Positions 44,201 to 52,429 of a stretch of 64,000 nt of DNA are shown one piece after another. Under the pieces are notes generated by a model. That model was not told where the DNA came from. It did no database searches and was given only the letters and a program-made list of their open reading frames with translations. This stretch comes from Candidatus Rifleibacteriota bacterium (lineage in GTDB: Bacteria > Muiribacteriota > Ozemobacteria > Ozemobacterales > Ozemobacteraceae). The DNA is taken from contig JADFXM010000030.1 in NCBI GenBank assembly GCA_015233565.1, forward strand, positions 25,268 to 89,267, written 5' to 3'. The translations under genes and the position numbers were made by a program. Every line of letters begins with the position of its first letter. Position 1 is the stretch's first letter.

Positions 44201-44645
44201 ATTGCGAGTTATCGGAAGCTGCGTTTCCGAGAGGAAATGTGCCAGAACCATTCAATGATTTCTTTGTATCAGGAAAACCCGAAGCAGAATTCGAAGCGGT
44301 CTGGAAAAAATTCTTTCGATCTGAATCCATTTTGTCAAAAGGATCAGGCGATTTGCTATTTGCAGAAAAATTCGCGGCAGAATTCGGAACTGAGGATGCT
44401 TGAACAGTATCATTCTGTGAGAGAATTGAGAACTTTTTGGAAGCAACACCAGTAAATCCTTGTTTCAGAGAGATTTTTGCTGAATCAGGAGTTGATTGGA
44501 AAAGGCTCTCAGCATTCAAATTAGTGCTAAGAAACAATATTGCAAAAAATATCCAGGCATATCTGCTCGATAAGCCATGAATGAGCAAAAAATTCTGTTC
44601 ATCCCGCTTGTCTTGATTTGCCCTATGTGAAATTCTAATTTTCAT
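41271..44645 (-). CDS. Large outer-membrane beta-barrel protein
   Basis: A 1124-residue protein with a Sec signal after a basic start (YAWIFFAILFLSTNLNA, about 29-45). A Ser/Thr/Ala-rich low-complexity segment spans about 70-245. From about 260 on the chain is made of amphipathic strands. The block SLHLEVDGNINKNTKVNAIL, LGDFKVSMRDTEF and IFVDGRILNRGTDYIVDY recalls the repeated domains of SprA-type and other giant outer-membrane barrels. The last 600 residues have regular strands of about 10 residues with charged turns. No function can be fixed; export, gliding or surface anchoring are possible. It overlaps xerD by ATGA (44642-44645), so the two are co-transcribed. Confidence 0.65.
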   Translation of the reverse strand: MKIRISHRANQDKRDEQNFLLIHGLSSRYAWIFFAILFLSTNLNAESLFQSTPDSAKISLKQGFTGVASKKFSILSQNDTVQASSVPNSAANFSANSKSPDPFDKMDSDRKNFFQTASNSASGFPDTKKSLNGSGTFPLGNAASDNSQSNKPKTRFKRVARVFQYGLSALVSKANYWWSRIRPGAGRRSEEQSSQSISATVGKEPEISQAAQPYSGSAAKESSTIGSLAIGSSTGGSSVASHSSSTASKFPFDIDEGEKGKDECKINVSGTKTFELKQAQVKGDIGHFSSENFSSIPGFRLDQSLHLEVDGNINKNTKVNAILDDKQDQDRRFTVFIDGPQWNFTLGDFKVSMRDTEFVLYDKEIRGIMAVGKPHPKWETMFLFSQSKGVARREQFRGAGQQQEFRLLGRPVVQNSENIFVDGRILNRGTDYIVDYEEGIVKLQPHLLPIEMTSWIVVEYEVTDVSMAFKRNLYGGRVVYKPREGDHIGFSVLREVDATTPKSSDTATSTIPGLISNITSGIASAAIATTASGTASTTASVTPMDHFILAGDAAWRLNHTFSVAGEYSLSIFDPNTESKNSSADQKVYGSAAKFGFLGKNEKLEGEYIFRQVDKDFKLIGRQGGVTQLGERGLVQDIRRQNGRFNYKWDKELSFFGGLEQSETNLSHDPALSNVNFFDRNGGVTFKGSDKSQFEFRWDRQTDKEVASYPVSDRDKDQGTLVLDHEFGHFFFQNKIERVAYNDRDNLASNSQALQFMSTLSSDHWKKFTWATTFSNLTLHDGLSHNQLRSLVNNYTIDANFDPNRVFNARGILQWRNEKDYLVKTTQDDQIADARIRFQPNADFNSQLKYKVENTTKVTRDPSIDPAKYVVPPSLPLQPQNQEEVVERFENPVQKKTLNFSTSYRLGEKGEALFDLKKRDLKDRTKQALLSFNDRYTYELRYFPIKQMKLTAEYEDGVAKNYITPSQLKDSSKRLEAKNEIWEGYIFTARWEDHVEDDLLACANNKDTASKILEFNRVFSQYASLELGLQRNIISYRDPSKEWEERIALTITPSAKSQRYKAFLLNRQISSAVSGTHFEAGLDFSQFIGADTIIDGEVKRVKSSATTTAAGYEATVANAKMVITF

Positions 44646-45535
44646 TTTCCTCTGGGATGCGCATTTTCATGAATGCGCTTCAAATCCTGGCCAGTAAGAT
44701 GTGTATAGATTTGAGTTGTTGAAATATCAACGTGCCCAAGCATCTCTTGAACGGCAATAATGTTTGCGCCACCTTCAAGCATGTGAGTGGCACATGAGTG
44801 CCTGAGAACATGCGGAGAAACTACTTTCTTTATCCCTGCTTTCAATGCATATCTTCGGACAATTTTCCACAATCCCATTCTGGACAGAGCTTTCCCAACC
44901 GGATTTAAGAAAATTGTTCTGACTGTAATATCTTTGAGAAGCAGTCCTCTACCTTTATCGAGGTATTTTTTAATGGCTTGGAGAGCAAAACTACCTATCG
45001 GAACAACTCTTTCCCGGTTTCCCTTTCCGATAACGTTTATAAATTCACCTTCTCTGTTGATACTTTCCAATTTGAGTTCGATCAGTTCAGTTTCCCGAAT
45101 TCCGGTTGCATAAAGAACTTCGAGAATTCCACGATCTCTCAAACCCAGGGGGTCTTCATCATTGGCCGAGTTTATAAGAAGCTCAGCTTCAGACCTTGAC
45201 AAGACCTTGGGGAGAGGCCTCCCCGGTTTGGGACGCTCCATAACAATTGTTGGATCGTCTTTAATGACGCTTTCAACCATCAGAAATTTGTAAAAACCGC
45301 GAATTGCAGAAGTCTTTCTTGCAATTGATCTTGGAGAAAGTCCATCTTCATGGAGTTTAACCATATACAAAACCAGTTGTCCCTGAACTGAAGGGTCTTC
45401 CGGATGACGGCCTTTTTCATCCAAAAACTGAAGAAAGTCAGACAAGTCCCTGCTGTAGGCCTCCAAGGATTTCGGCCTCAGTCCCTTATCTACAGCCAAG
45501 TAAGCCAAATGGCGTTCTAATAATTCCGGAAGCAT
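44642..45535 (-). CDS. xerD: Tyrosine recombinase XerD/XerC
   Basis: A 297-residue site-specific recombinase of standard Xer length. The N-terminal SAM-like core-binding domain is at 1-90 (HLAYLAVDKGLRPKSLEAY). All catalytic residues are in place: R147 (TGIRETEL), K171 (GKGNRERVVP), H242 and R245 (PHVLRHSCAT), H268 (LGHVDIS) and Y277 (IYTH). Full length with housekeeping-type motifs argues for chromosome-dimer resolution rather than an integrase. The dif site is not in view. XerC cannot be ruled out; XerD is chosen for the GLRPKSL and STTQIYTHL segments. Two palindromes lie 67-87 bp upstream. Confidence 0.9.
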   Translation of the reverse strand: MLPELLERHLAYLAVDKGLRPKSLEAYSRDLSDFLQFLDEKGRHPEDPSVQGQLVLYMVKLHEDGLSPRSIARKTSAIRGFYKFLMVESVIKDDPTIVMERPKPGRPLPKVLSRSEAELLINSANDEDPLGLRDRGILEVLYATGIRETELIELKLESINREGEFINVIGKGNRERVVPIGSFALQAIKKYLDKGRGLLLKDITVRTIFLNPVGKALSRMGLWKIVRRYALKAGIKKVVSPHVLRHSCATHMLEGGANIIAVQEMLGHVDISTTQIYTHLTGQDLKRIHENAHPRGK

Positions 45536-46094
45536 TTGCTTCTTTCTCCAAAAAATTTTTCTTTGTATCGGAAGAATGCTTACTTTTCCTGAGGTAAGTT
45601 AATCTTAAGATCATCTTAAGATGCCTTAACTAAACTGTCGAAAAATTCCCCTGATTTTCGCCGCGTTTTTCCGAATTACCAGCAAGTCATCTTTTCCGAA
45701 AACAAAATCTGCCTAATCTGGAATGCACTGCGCATACCATATTAGACAGATTTCTGGTTAATCTTCCGGTCAGATGCAACCTAATGGAATCTGACTGGGA
45801 AAATGTGAAAAATTTGATTTCCTGGGAAAAAACCACTTGCTGTTGATGCGTCTTTCAGGGAGCAATTTTGCGAAATCAGTAAATTTTTTTCACAGCTCTG
45901 GGCGGAAAAGCAAACCTGCTGCTCACCACCGCGTTAGAGGCTGTCGATTAATCTCGGTATATTTTATTCGGTACAAAGCGGCTCGCTGTTGATGAAAGAA
46001 AGCGAGGCGAAAATCTGAGTTGGTACATAAAAGCATGAAAATTGTGGTATTTTCCGACAGTCTCGTAAGTACTCTCCTGTACACAGGTGCATTT
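45536..46094. other. Intergenic region: tandem palindromes and repeat copy B
   Basis: A 559-bp stretch without a gene. ATCTTAAGAT occurs twice (45602-45611 and 45613-45622), one helical turn apart and flanked by GTTA and TTAAC, upstream of xerD; this could be a protein-binding site. Copy B of the 118-bp repeat is at 45942-46059. The remainder is AT-rich and shows nothing else I can support. Confidence 0.6.
45942..46059 (+). repeat. 118-bp inverted-repeat element, copy B
   Basis: Exactly the same length as copy A. The ends are CTGTCG and CGACAG. The core TTCGGTACAAAGCGGCTCGC, TTGATG, AGCGAGGCGA and TTGGTACAT is shared with A and C. The GGCTCGCT and AGCGAG parts can pair with each other, so the RNA or single strand would fold into a long hairpin. 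Confidence 0.75.
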
Positions 46095-47291
46095 TCAACT
46101 ATTTTTTCTTGGAAGAACCAAGTCGTCATCTTGCAACTGGTTATCGGTTTTATTCGGTCCAACACTATAAAAAATAGCCTTTCCATCACGTATCAGTGAT
46201 TTTAGTGGTTGCTCTGAATATGGATCAAGGAGGATTTCAGGCTGTCCAGCCAAATTGGCAAGTTCCGAAGCAAGCAATGCCTTATGGGCTAGTCGCTCAT
46301 AATAGTTAACTTTGGCCTTTTGAAAATTTGGAAAAATCATCACTAATAGTGGATGATAATTCGGAAACTCCAACTTTTGCGCTGTGCCACCCATTTCATA
46401 AATTCCTTTTGAAATCTTCTGATATTGAGAAATCGGATTGCCATAGATTATTTCAAGAATCCACATTGCAAGCGGCGCTCTTTCGTAAAGATTTGCGTAG
46501 AAATGTTTGAAAAATACAAATTCGTTCTCTAAAGCCCCAAGAAGTGAGCAATCTATTGCCATCGAATTTTTGAGGGCATCCTTCATTTCCACTGCTTCCT
46601 GGGAGCTAATTGTTCCGGAATCTATCATCGGGAGAATACTTTTGACTGCAATACCATCTACACCAATTGAAACCATTTTCCCGATAAGAAATGGGCTGCT
46701 AAGGTCGGTAATACGTGCCAATTTGAGAGCCGACTCGAAAATGAATGCACTGTTTTCACCTGGAAATTTTTCTTTAAAACGAGAATGAAAACTAGCAAGA
46801 AATTGAGCTGTTCTTCTGATTTTTCGAAAACTTTCAACAAGTCCACCTTCTATTGGATCTACTTGCCGACTGGCAAAAACGCTTAAATACTTCCATTCGA
46901 GTCGATTGAACGATCTGATTGCAGAAACTACCTCCTGGTCATGTTTGGCAACCTCCTCTGAGAGTTGATATAACTTGCTGCCAGAACCGTCTTGGAGGAA
47001 TCGAGCTGAAAAATCAGTTAACGTTTTCCAGCTTGCAAATGCAGATTTGGTTTGATCATCAAGATAAAGCAGGTTTCTCTGAGTTGGAATGTTTTCAAAC
47101 CCGATGTATTCAATCTTTTTAAGCTTTTTGCTATCACCGGAATTCTCATCGTTCAAAAACTGAACTTCTCTGAATAGATTAATGAAGCTGAAAACAGTTG
47201 CCACAGTGGCAATAATGATTAACGACACAACAACTGTCAGAAGCCTTTTTGAAGAACTCAATGAATAGAATTTTTCAATCAACTTGCGCAT
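46095..47291 (-). CDS. Membrane-anchored protein of unknown function
   Basis: A 398-residue protein with one N-terminal transmembrane helix (about 17-38; RLLTVVVSLIIIATVATVF) and a large periplasmic domain that is mostly helical. The C-terminus has the pattern LLDPYSEQPLKSLIRDG...FYSVGPNK...DDLVLPR. This is common at the end of bacterial exported proteins of the pseudopilin-associated or planctomycete type. It overlaps the putative anti-sigma gene by 13 nt and is thus the third gene of the sigma operon. The function is unknown; a target or sensor of the ECF pathway is an inference from position. Confidence 0.6.
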   Translation of the reverse strand: MRKLIEKFYSLSSSKRLLTVVVSLIIIATVATVFSFINLFREVQFLNDENSGDSKKLKKIEYIGFENIPTQRNLLYLDDQTKSAFASWKTLTDFSARFLQDGSGSKLYQLSEEVAKHDQEVVSAIRSFNRLEWKYLSVFASRQVDPIEGGLVESFRKIRRTAQFLASFHSRFKEKFPGENSAFIFESALKLARITDLSSPFLIGKMVSIGVDGIAVKSILPMIDSGTISSQEAVEMKDALKNSMAIDCSLLGALENEFVFFKHFYANLYERAPLAMWILEIIYGNPISQYQKISKGIYEMGGTAQKLEFPNYHPLLVMIFPNFQKAKVNYYERLAHKALLASELANLAGQPEILLDPYSEQPLKSLIRDGKAIFYSVGPNKTDNQLQDDDLVLPRKNS

Positions 47292-47713
47292 AGTACACCT
47301 CCATTGTTTTCAGTGGAACGACGCGCCGGCATTGCTGCTGCAGTCAGAATGAAGGCTAACGTCAGTAATATAATAAACGCGCGTAACACACCAAACATAA
47401 AACAGGACAATATCTGATGAATATTTGAAGCGAAATCGATACTTTGCCAGAGAAGTACAGTGTTTTGTTCTTCGAGATTTTCCAACTTGAAATTGTCAAC
47501 TATGGGCGTGCTTATGAAGGCTACTGCCAAATAAAGAACTGCTGTAGTAATTATTATTGCGAAAAACTGCCAGAACAGCTTTTTTAATTCATTTACAGGT
47601 ATCAAACTATTTTGAATGGCAAGTTTTTCAGTGATCTGCTTAGACAGTAAAACATCATCAGCAGCCTCTTGAGTTATGGTTTTAAAGGCCTTTCTTATCT
47701 GTTCTGTTTTCAT
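47279..47713 (-). CDS. Two-TM membrane protein, putative anti-sigma factor
   Basis: A 144-residue protein directly after an ECF sigma gene (3-nt gap). The N-terminal 45 residues are soluble and helical (IRKAFKTITQEAADDVLLSK), the usual place for sigma binding. Two transmembrane helices follow, at about 46-66 (FFAIIITTAVLYLAVAF) and 104-128. No zinc-binding HxxxCxxC motif is present, so it is not a ZAS-type anti-sigma. The role is inferred from the gene order. Confidence 0.55.
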   Translation of the reverse strand: MKTEQIRKAFKTITQEAADDVLLSKQITEKLAIQNSLIPVNELKKLFWQFFAIIITTAVLYLAVAFISTPIVDNFKLENLEEQNTVLLWQSIDFASNIHQILSCFMFGVLRAFIILLTLAFILTAAAMPARRSTENNGGVLCAS

Positions 47714-47716
47714 ATT

Positions 47717-48232
47717 CTAGTCCTCCTGGAAGTCAATGCCAAGTTGCTCTTTGAGACGCGACAATCTCGACATTACTGTACCAAGTTTAAGTGCCATCTC
47801 GTCTGCTATTTCCTGATAGCTCATTTCAACATTAAATCTAAGAGTGAGAATTTGCCTGTCATCGTCATCCAGCTTTTTCAAAAGTTCTCTGAGTTTGATT
47901 ACGTTTTCGTCATGAATCAACCTGTTCTCAAGCTCGTTAGCCTCGCTGCTTGCCTCAAAACCGCAGAATTTGATGAAATATCTGAAACGGCTTTTAAAAC
48001 TTCGCAGTTTTTTTAGCGCCTCATTTCTGGCAACCTTAACCAACCATGCTTTGTGATTAAAAGTATTACTGGAAAAACCGGAGCATTCGAAAGCTTTTAT
48101 GAAAACTTCCTGTGTAATATCCCAGCTTTCGTCGGCATCAAGCGTAATACCGTAGATTACGGAATAAACTAATCCCTGATATTGCCTTATCAGACTTGCC
48201 AGTTCATCGTTTATTTTTGAATTTTTGTTCAT
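47717..48232 (-). CDS. ECF-type RNA polymerase sigma factor
   Basis: A 171-residue sigma-70-family protein. Region 2 lies at about 10-80 (LASLIRQYQGLVYSVIYGI, DITQEVFIKAF, the KAWLVKVARNEALKKLR segment); region 4 at about 115-165 (LDDDDRQILTLRF and SYQEIADEMALKLGTVMSRL). The length and the lack of region 3 mark an ECF factor. It heads an operon with the two membrane proteins downstream. The ECF group cannot be assigned by eye. A promoter for autoregulation would lie in the 742-bp gap upstream, but no clear motif was found. Confidence 0.9.
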   Translation of the reverse strand: MNKNSKINDELASLIRQYQGLVYSVIYGITLDADESWDITQEVFIKAFECSGFSSNTFNHKAWLVKVARNEALKKLRSFKSRFRYFIKFCGFEASSEANELENRLIHDENVIKLRELLKKLDDDDRQILTLRFNVEMSYQEIADEMALKLGTVMSRLSRLKEQLGIDFQED

Positions 48233-48974
48233 CTCAATAATATAAATCCACTTACCTGTATTTTATTCCAAATTTTTTCCAAAACGTTTAATTTTTTTCG
48301 TGGGGAAGAAGTTTTTCGACAGAAGAAACAGTCGCCACCTAAATCCGGCGATCTAAACCTCGAAACCGCAGGAATTACCCATCAAAATTCTTTGAAACCC
48401 CCATTAACAAAACTTTGTTTTTTAAACCGAAGTTCCGGACGCAAAATCTATTGAAATCCTGATCTGTAAACGAATTTAAGGCATTTTTCAGACGGTTTTT
48501 ACTGGACAGTAGGAAAACCCTTGAAACCATCTTCAAATGCTATTTTCAGGCGTCAAATTTACATGGACAGAAAAAGCAGGCAAAAAAGGCTTCTTTTTGG
48601 CTTCAGGTCATAACAAGAGGGCTTTTTCACTTGCAAGATTTAGATTCAGACTTCCTGATGCGGGAGTATATTGAAATGGCACTTTTTATTCGAGAAAGTC
48701 TTGAAATGTCGGCAAATTTGTCCGGAAAAAGTGCTTTTTCAAATTCCGACCAATACTGCAAAATAGCGATCAATTCATATACGGGTCAGGAATTCTGAGA
48801 TTGTATTTTAAAGAAGTCTTCACCGGATGCAAATTTTAGAAAATTGTCTGGACGAATCAAATCACTTGGACTAGAATATGAACAGATGATGCTAGGAAAA
48901 GTATTTCACAGGAGATTCGGGATATACGCCATGATACCGAATAGAAAAGATAATAAACATAAAAGAGCATTAAG
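48233..48974. other. Long intergenic region between divergent genes
   Basis: 742 bp between the sigma-factor gene and the cyclase gene. It is AT-rich with no recognisable gene. One open stretch (48631-48799) reads about 55 codons but has no ATG with a ribosome site and looks non-coding. Neither repeat family occurs here. It probably holds the promoters of both operons. Confidence 0.5.
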
Positions 48975-50612
48975 TTGGTTAAAAAAGTAATCGATTCAAT
49001 AGTAGACCCCCAGCAAAAGCTCAGTTATCTGGAAACTCGAATGGAAGTTTTGGAGAGTTGTGACTCAATAATTGAGGAATGCTTAGCCACCCATCAACCG
49101 CTTGAAAAGTGCATCGAGACTTGTTTCGATTTCCTTACCAAATTGATTGAGTTTGATGAAATCTATATTTACACATATGATGAAACGCTGGAAAAAAGAT
49201 TATTCGGAATTCAACCTGATCTTTCAGGCTTATCAAATTTTTCCCTGGAAAACTCACCTTTTAGCATGAAAGAAGCTGCTTTTGAGAAAAACGGCTCCAC
49301 CACTTTTTACGTTTTGCCCATAAACTTTAACGGTGAAACCATTGGAGTTTTCGGAGCAAGTAGAAAAAAGTCGGGTCGTTTTTCCGACGACATGGTTCTG
49401 GATATTATGTATATTGCTTCAGAGCAACTGGACAACTACTTCTTCGCCATCCAGGAAAGCAGAAGAAAATACAATGTTGTTACGGAAATCCAGAAAGCAC
49501 TTGCTTCCGAGGTTTTAAAAAATGCTATCGATCATTCAATCGAAATATTATGCTCATTTGTTCCCCTCCGGGAAGTCTTCCTTATATTCCGGGATGACGA
49601 TGAAGCTTTTTCGAACCTGATTCAATACTATTTTTACCAAAATACCAAGCGATTGTTTGATTCCTCTAAAAATAAGCATTCCAAAATAGAAGAAATAATT
49701 GGCTTGAATCGAAAAAACCTTTTCAATCCTGACAATCGGGAAATTGAGAAAGCCCTTTTTTCCAACCAGGTTTTGGAAATCATTAATTTAAAGAATTCCC
49801 ATCACCACTCCATCGGAAAGATTTTTGCTGTTCCCGTAAATAAAATGGGGTTTTCACTGGTACACAAAGAAATGTTACGAATTTTTTCCGAGTGTCTGAC
49901 ACAGAGAATGGTTGATTTCAACCGTGAACGCACCTGGTTGAGAAATTTCTTTTCTTACAAAGACACTGAAAAATTACTCTCGGAATCAAATTATATTGAA
50001 AAGTACTTGAAACCCCGACAAACGACAATTGGGGTGATGTTTGCAGATATCGCAGGGTTCACTAAACTTTGCGAACAGGTACTAGTTAAGCCTGAAAGAA
50101 TTACTCAATTTATAGATTCCTGGTCCCGAAAAGCGGTAAAATTTTTATTCAAAAATAATGGCGTTCTCGACAAAATTGTTGGAGATTGCATTCTAGGGTT
50201 ATTTGGCCCCCCCTTCAACGAACTTCCGCCAGGAGAATTAGCCAGACTTACTTTAAAAACGGCAATTTCAATTAGAAATTTTACTCATGATTTTTTGCAA
50301 TGGCCCGAAAATAGTGATATTCGAAACTCAAATTTCGTCCAAAATTTCGGGGTTTCATTCGGAGTGAATTTGTGTTCCGCCAACATCGGATTAATCGGCC
50401 CTAACAGGAATTTTACAGCGTTCGGAAGCGAAATTAACAATACTGCAAGACTCCAAGGTGTTGCCGGATCTCAGCAAATTCTTCTTTCCAAATCAATTAA
50501 AGAGGAAATTGAAAAATCCGGAAATCAGGAAAATTGGAAATTCGGAAATGCCGAATCAGTACAAGTTAAAAATGTCCGTGACTCTTTAGTTTATTTTCGG
50601 TTACTGGATTGA
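48975..50612 (+). CDS. Class III adenylate cyclase with two GAF-like domains
   Basis: A 545-residue protein starting at TTG 48975, the only start before the TAA at 48960. Two GAF-like sensor domains (about 40-165 and 170-325) precede the cyclase domain (about 345-530). Metal ligands D358 (FADIAGF) and D404 (KIVGD) are present, as are K400 for adenine recognition and the INNTARL motif with the transition-state Asn and Arg. Lys with Thr (NFTAFG) at the base-recognition sites favours ATP, so cAMP is the likely product. No transmembrane helix, so it senses a cytoplasmic ligand. No cAMP receptor gene is nearby. Weak translation is expected from the TTG start. Confidence 0.85.
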   Translation: MVKKVIDSIVDPQQKLSYLETRMEVLESCDSIIEECLATHQPLEKCIETCFDFLTKLIEFDEIYIYTYDETLEKRLFGIQPDLSGLSNFSLENSPFSMKEAAFEKNGSTTFYVLPINFNGETIGVFGASRKKSGRFSDDMVLDIMYIASEQLDNYFFAIQESRRKYNVVTEIQKALASEVLKNAIDHSIEILCSFVPLREVFLIFRDDDEAFSNLIQYYFYQNTKRLFDSSKNKHSKIEEIIGLNRKNLFNPDNREIEKALFSNQVLEIINLKNSHHHSIGKIFAVPVNKMGFSLVHKEMLRIFSECLTQRMVDFNRERTWLRNFFSYKDTEKLLSESNYIEKYLKPRQTTIGVMFADIAGFTKLCEQVLVKPERITQFIDSWSRKAVKFLFKNNGVLDKIVGDCILGLFGPPFNELPPGELARLTLKTAISIRNFTHDFLQWPENSDIRNSNFVQNFGVSFGVNLCSANIGLIGPNRNFTAFGSEINNTARLQGVAGSQQILLSKSIKEEIEKSGNQENWKFGNAESVQVKNVRDSLVYFRLLD

Positions 50613-50682
50613 CACCGGGATTCAACGAATCTTAATAAAGGAGACAAAGAAATCTTAAGGGTTAGTATTGTGTGGACGCTAG

Positions 50683-50824
50683 AAACTGGTCGTCGAGTAG
50701 GCTCGGGGGTTGTTGAACAGAACCGGTGTTTGTGAACAGAAACAAGGTTGTTGAGCAAAGCCGAAGCACCGAAGAAGGGTTCATATCGCGGTTATTTGAC
50801 TCCTAATTTTAAATACGGCGTAGT
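50683..50824 (+). promoter_or_regulatory. Promoter-bearing interspersed element, copy P3
   Basis: The most diverged copy. It ends TTGACT (50796-50801), a 17-bp spacer and CGTAGT (50819-50824), 60 bp before the glycosyltransferase start. The body has AACTGGTCG and two GTTGTTGA units, and GCCGAAGCACCGAAG matching GTCGAAGCAGCC in P1. Confidence 0.45.
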
Positions 50825-50883
50825 GGAAGGTTTTCCAGACAATCTTTTTCGTAAATTTGAGAAAGTTGGTTTTCAAGAGTGTA

Positions 50884-52107
50884 ATGGGCGGAATTTTAAT
50901 TATCAGAAGTAAGGGAATGGGGGATATCATCCATCTGATATCCGCATTGAGAGCACTTAGGGAAAAATTCCCGCATGAAAGGATTGCCTTTCTTTGTCAA
51001 AAACCTTTCGGTTCAATTATCCCTGCAAGTTTAAACATTGAAAGCATTGAAATGCCTTCCCACCCTTCTTTTATGGAGAGCTTGAATTTCCTGAAAAAGA
51101 TCCGTGAACAAAAATTCGAAAAAGTTTTTGATTTGTATGGAAACATGCGAACAGCATTAATAAGCCTTTTTTCAGGAGCTTCCCAGCGAAATGGCTTTGG
51201 ATATAGAGTGAGAAAATACGCTTATAACGGGGTTTTTGTGCCACCAAATCCCAATAAACATCTTGCTGAATTATTCGTGGATTTTTTTAATCACTTTGGA
51301 ATGGACATCGCATACTTTAAACCAACCCTTGAATATAGCGGTGACGAGTCTCGAAAAGCCGATTCGATCATTAATTCCTGTAAGGCAAAAAAACCGATCC
51401 TGGGAATCAACATACATGCCACCTATCCCGCCAAGAAGTGGCCTACGGAGTATTTTCTGGAAACCGCCAGATACTGGTCACGCGAAACGGGTGGATCAAC
51501 ACTGTTTTTCTGGGGGCCAGGCGAAGAATTGGCTGTTGAAAACGCATTAAATGGAATACTTAGTTCGCACCGTGACAATTTGTTACCTACCAATAATCAC
51601 GCGAAAAATGAAAATTCATCTGCAACTAATGCTTCTATTGCTACCAATGATCGCCCAACTACTTATGTAGCCTCATCTGTAGGTAGCCTCCCTGCGAATG
51701 AAAATTCCACACAAACCGAAAATCGCAAAACATTTTCAGAAAAACCACATTTTTTCACTCATCCTCCGCTCAATTTAAATGAATTAATCGCTTTAATCGA
51801 TCGGGTTGACCTATTTCTTACTTCAGATACCGGCCCCATGAATATTGCATGGGCGCTGGGAAAACCTGTTACAGCCTTATTTGGCCCAACCACCCCGGAT
51901 TCCGTGGCCCCCAAGGAAGGCAGAAATCTTATCCTGTCGAACCCAAATCTCGATTGTCTTAGATGTCATCGTGAAATATGTGAAAAAAATACTTGTATGA
52001 CAGAAATGAAACCAGAATGGGTTTTTAATAAAATCAAAACCCTTTATCCGGAATTTTTTAATATGACGCAAACCAACAGCAAAGAGACTGTTGAAAAAGT
52101 CCGGTAA
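50884..52107 (+). CDS. GT9-family glycosyltransferase (heptosyltransferase-like)
   Basis: A 407-residue enzyme, probably adding heptose or a similar sugar to LPS-type core. ATG 50884 gives the usual start MGGILIIRSKGMGDIIH, better than the TTG at 50857. The GT-B fold shows G-M-G-D in the N-domain and SDTGPMNIAWALGKPVTALFGPT in the C-domain, with a final Cys cluster (CLRCHREICEKNTC) typical of heptosyltransferase relatives. Residues about 227-299 are an Asn/Ser/Thr-rich low-complexity insert not expected in GT9. The last six codons and the stop are supplied by repeat copy C. GmhB, which makes the heptose precursor, is encoded 323 nt downstream. Confidence 0.85.
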   Translation: MGGILIIRSKGMGDIIHLISALRALREKFPHERIAFLCQKPFGSIIPASLNIESIEMPSHPSFMESLNFLKKIREQKFEKVFDLYGNMRTALISLFSGASQRNGFGYRVRKYAYNGVFVPPNPNKHLAELFVDFFNHFGMDIAYFKPTLEYSGDESRKADSIINSCKAKKPILGINIHATYPAKKWPTEYFLETARYWSRETGGSTLFFWGPGEELAVENALNGILSSHRDNLLPTNNHAKNENSSATNASIATNDRPTTYVASSVGSLPANENSTQTENRKTFSEKPHFFTHPPLNLNELIALIDRVDLFLTSDTGPMNIAWALGKPVTALFGPTTPDSVAPKEGRNLILSNPNLDCLRCHREICEKNTCMTEMKPEWVFNKIKTLYPEFFNMTQTNSKETVEKVR

Positions 52108-52205
52108 CGTAAATTCGGTACAAAGCGGCATCGATTTGATGCGGAATAGCGAGGCAAAAAAAATGCGATGGTACAAAAAAACCAATTTTCAGGGGTTTTC
52201 CGACA
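52089..52205 (+). repeat. 118-bp inverted-repeat element, copy C
   Basis: 117 bp, with ends TGTTGAAAAA and TTTTCCGACA. It shares the AATTCGGTACAAAGCGGC core, TTTGATG, AGCGAGGCAA and a second GGTACA with copies A and B. Its left end runs into the GT9 gene and encodes that protein's last residues and stop codon. Confidence 0.75.
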
Positions 52206-52429
52206 GTCTGAAAGTCATTGATAGATTTTGAGGAAAATTATAAAGTCTATGATAGTTTGCTGAGCCTTTTGGCACTCTATGAAAATAGTTGATCTTTCTT
52301 CTTTAAAACTGAGTATACTTTTTTTGGGAGATTTAAAGATTACACTCCTTGCGTTTTGTGCGGAGTTATTTCCAAGGTCTCCCTATCGTGTCAATTTTTG
52401 CTTATTAACACTAGTCTGAGGTTAATCTG

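Noticed and set aside
48631..48799. 55-codon open stretch upstream of the cyclase gene
   Set aside because: Starts only with TTG, has no ribosome site, and the sequence does not look like protein.
50393..50460. Loss of the Asp in the GD-x-V-N part of the cyclase (here G-S-E-I-N)
   Set aside because: The base-recognition position is the Thr of NFTAFG, as in many bacterial adenylate cyclases; the metal Asp, Lys, Asn and Arg residues are all present.
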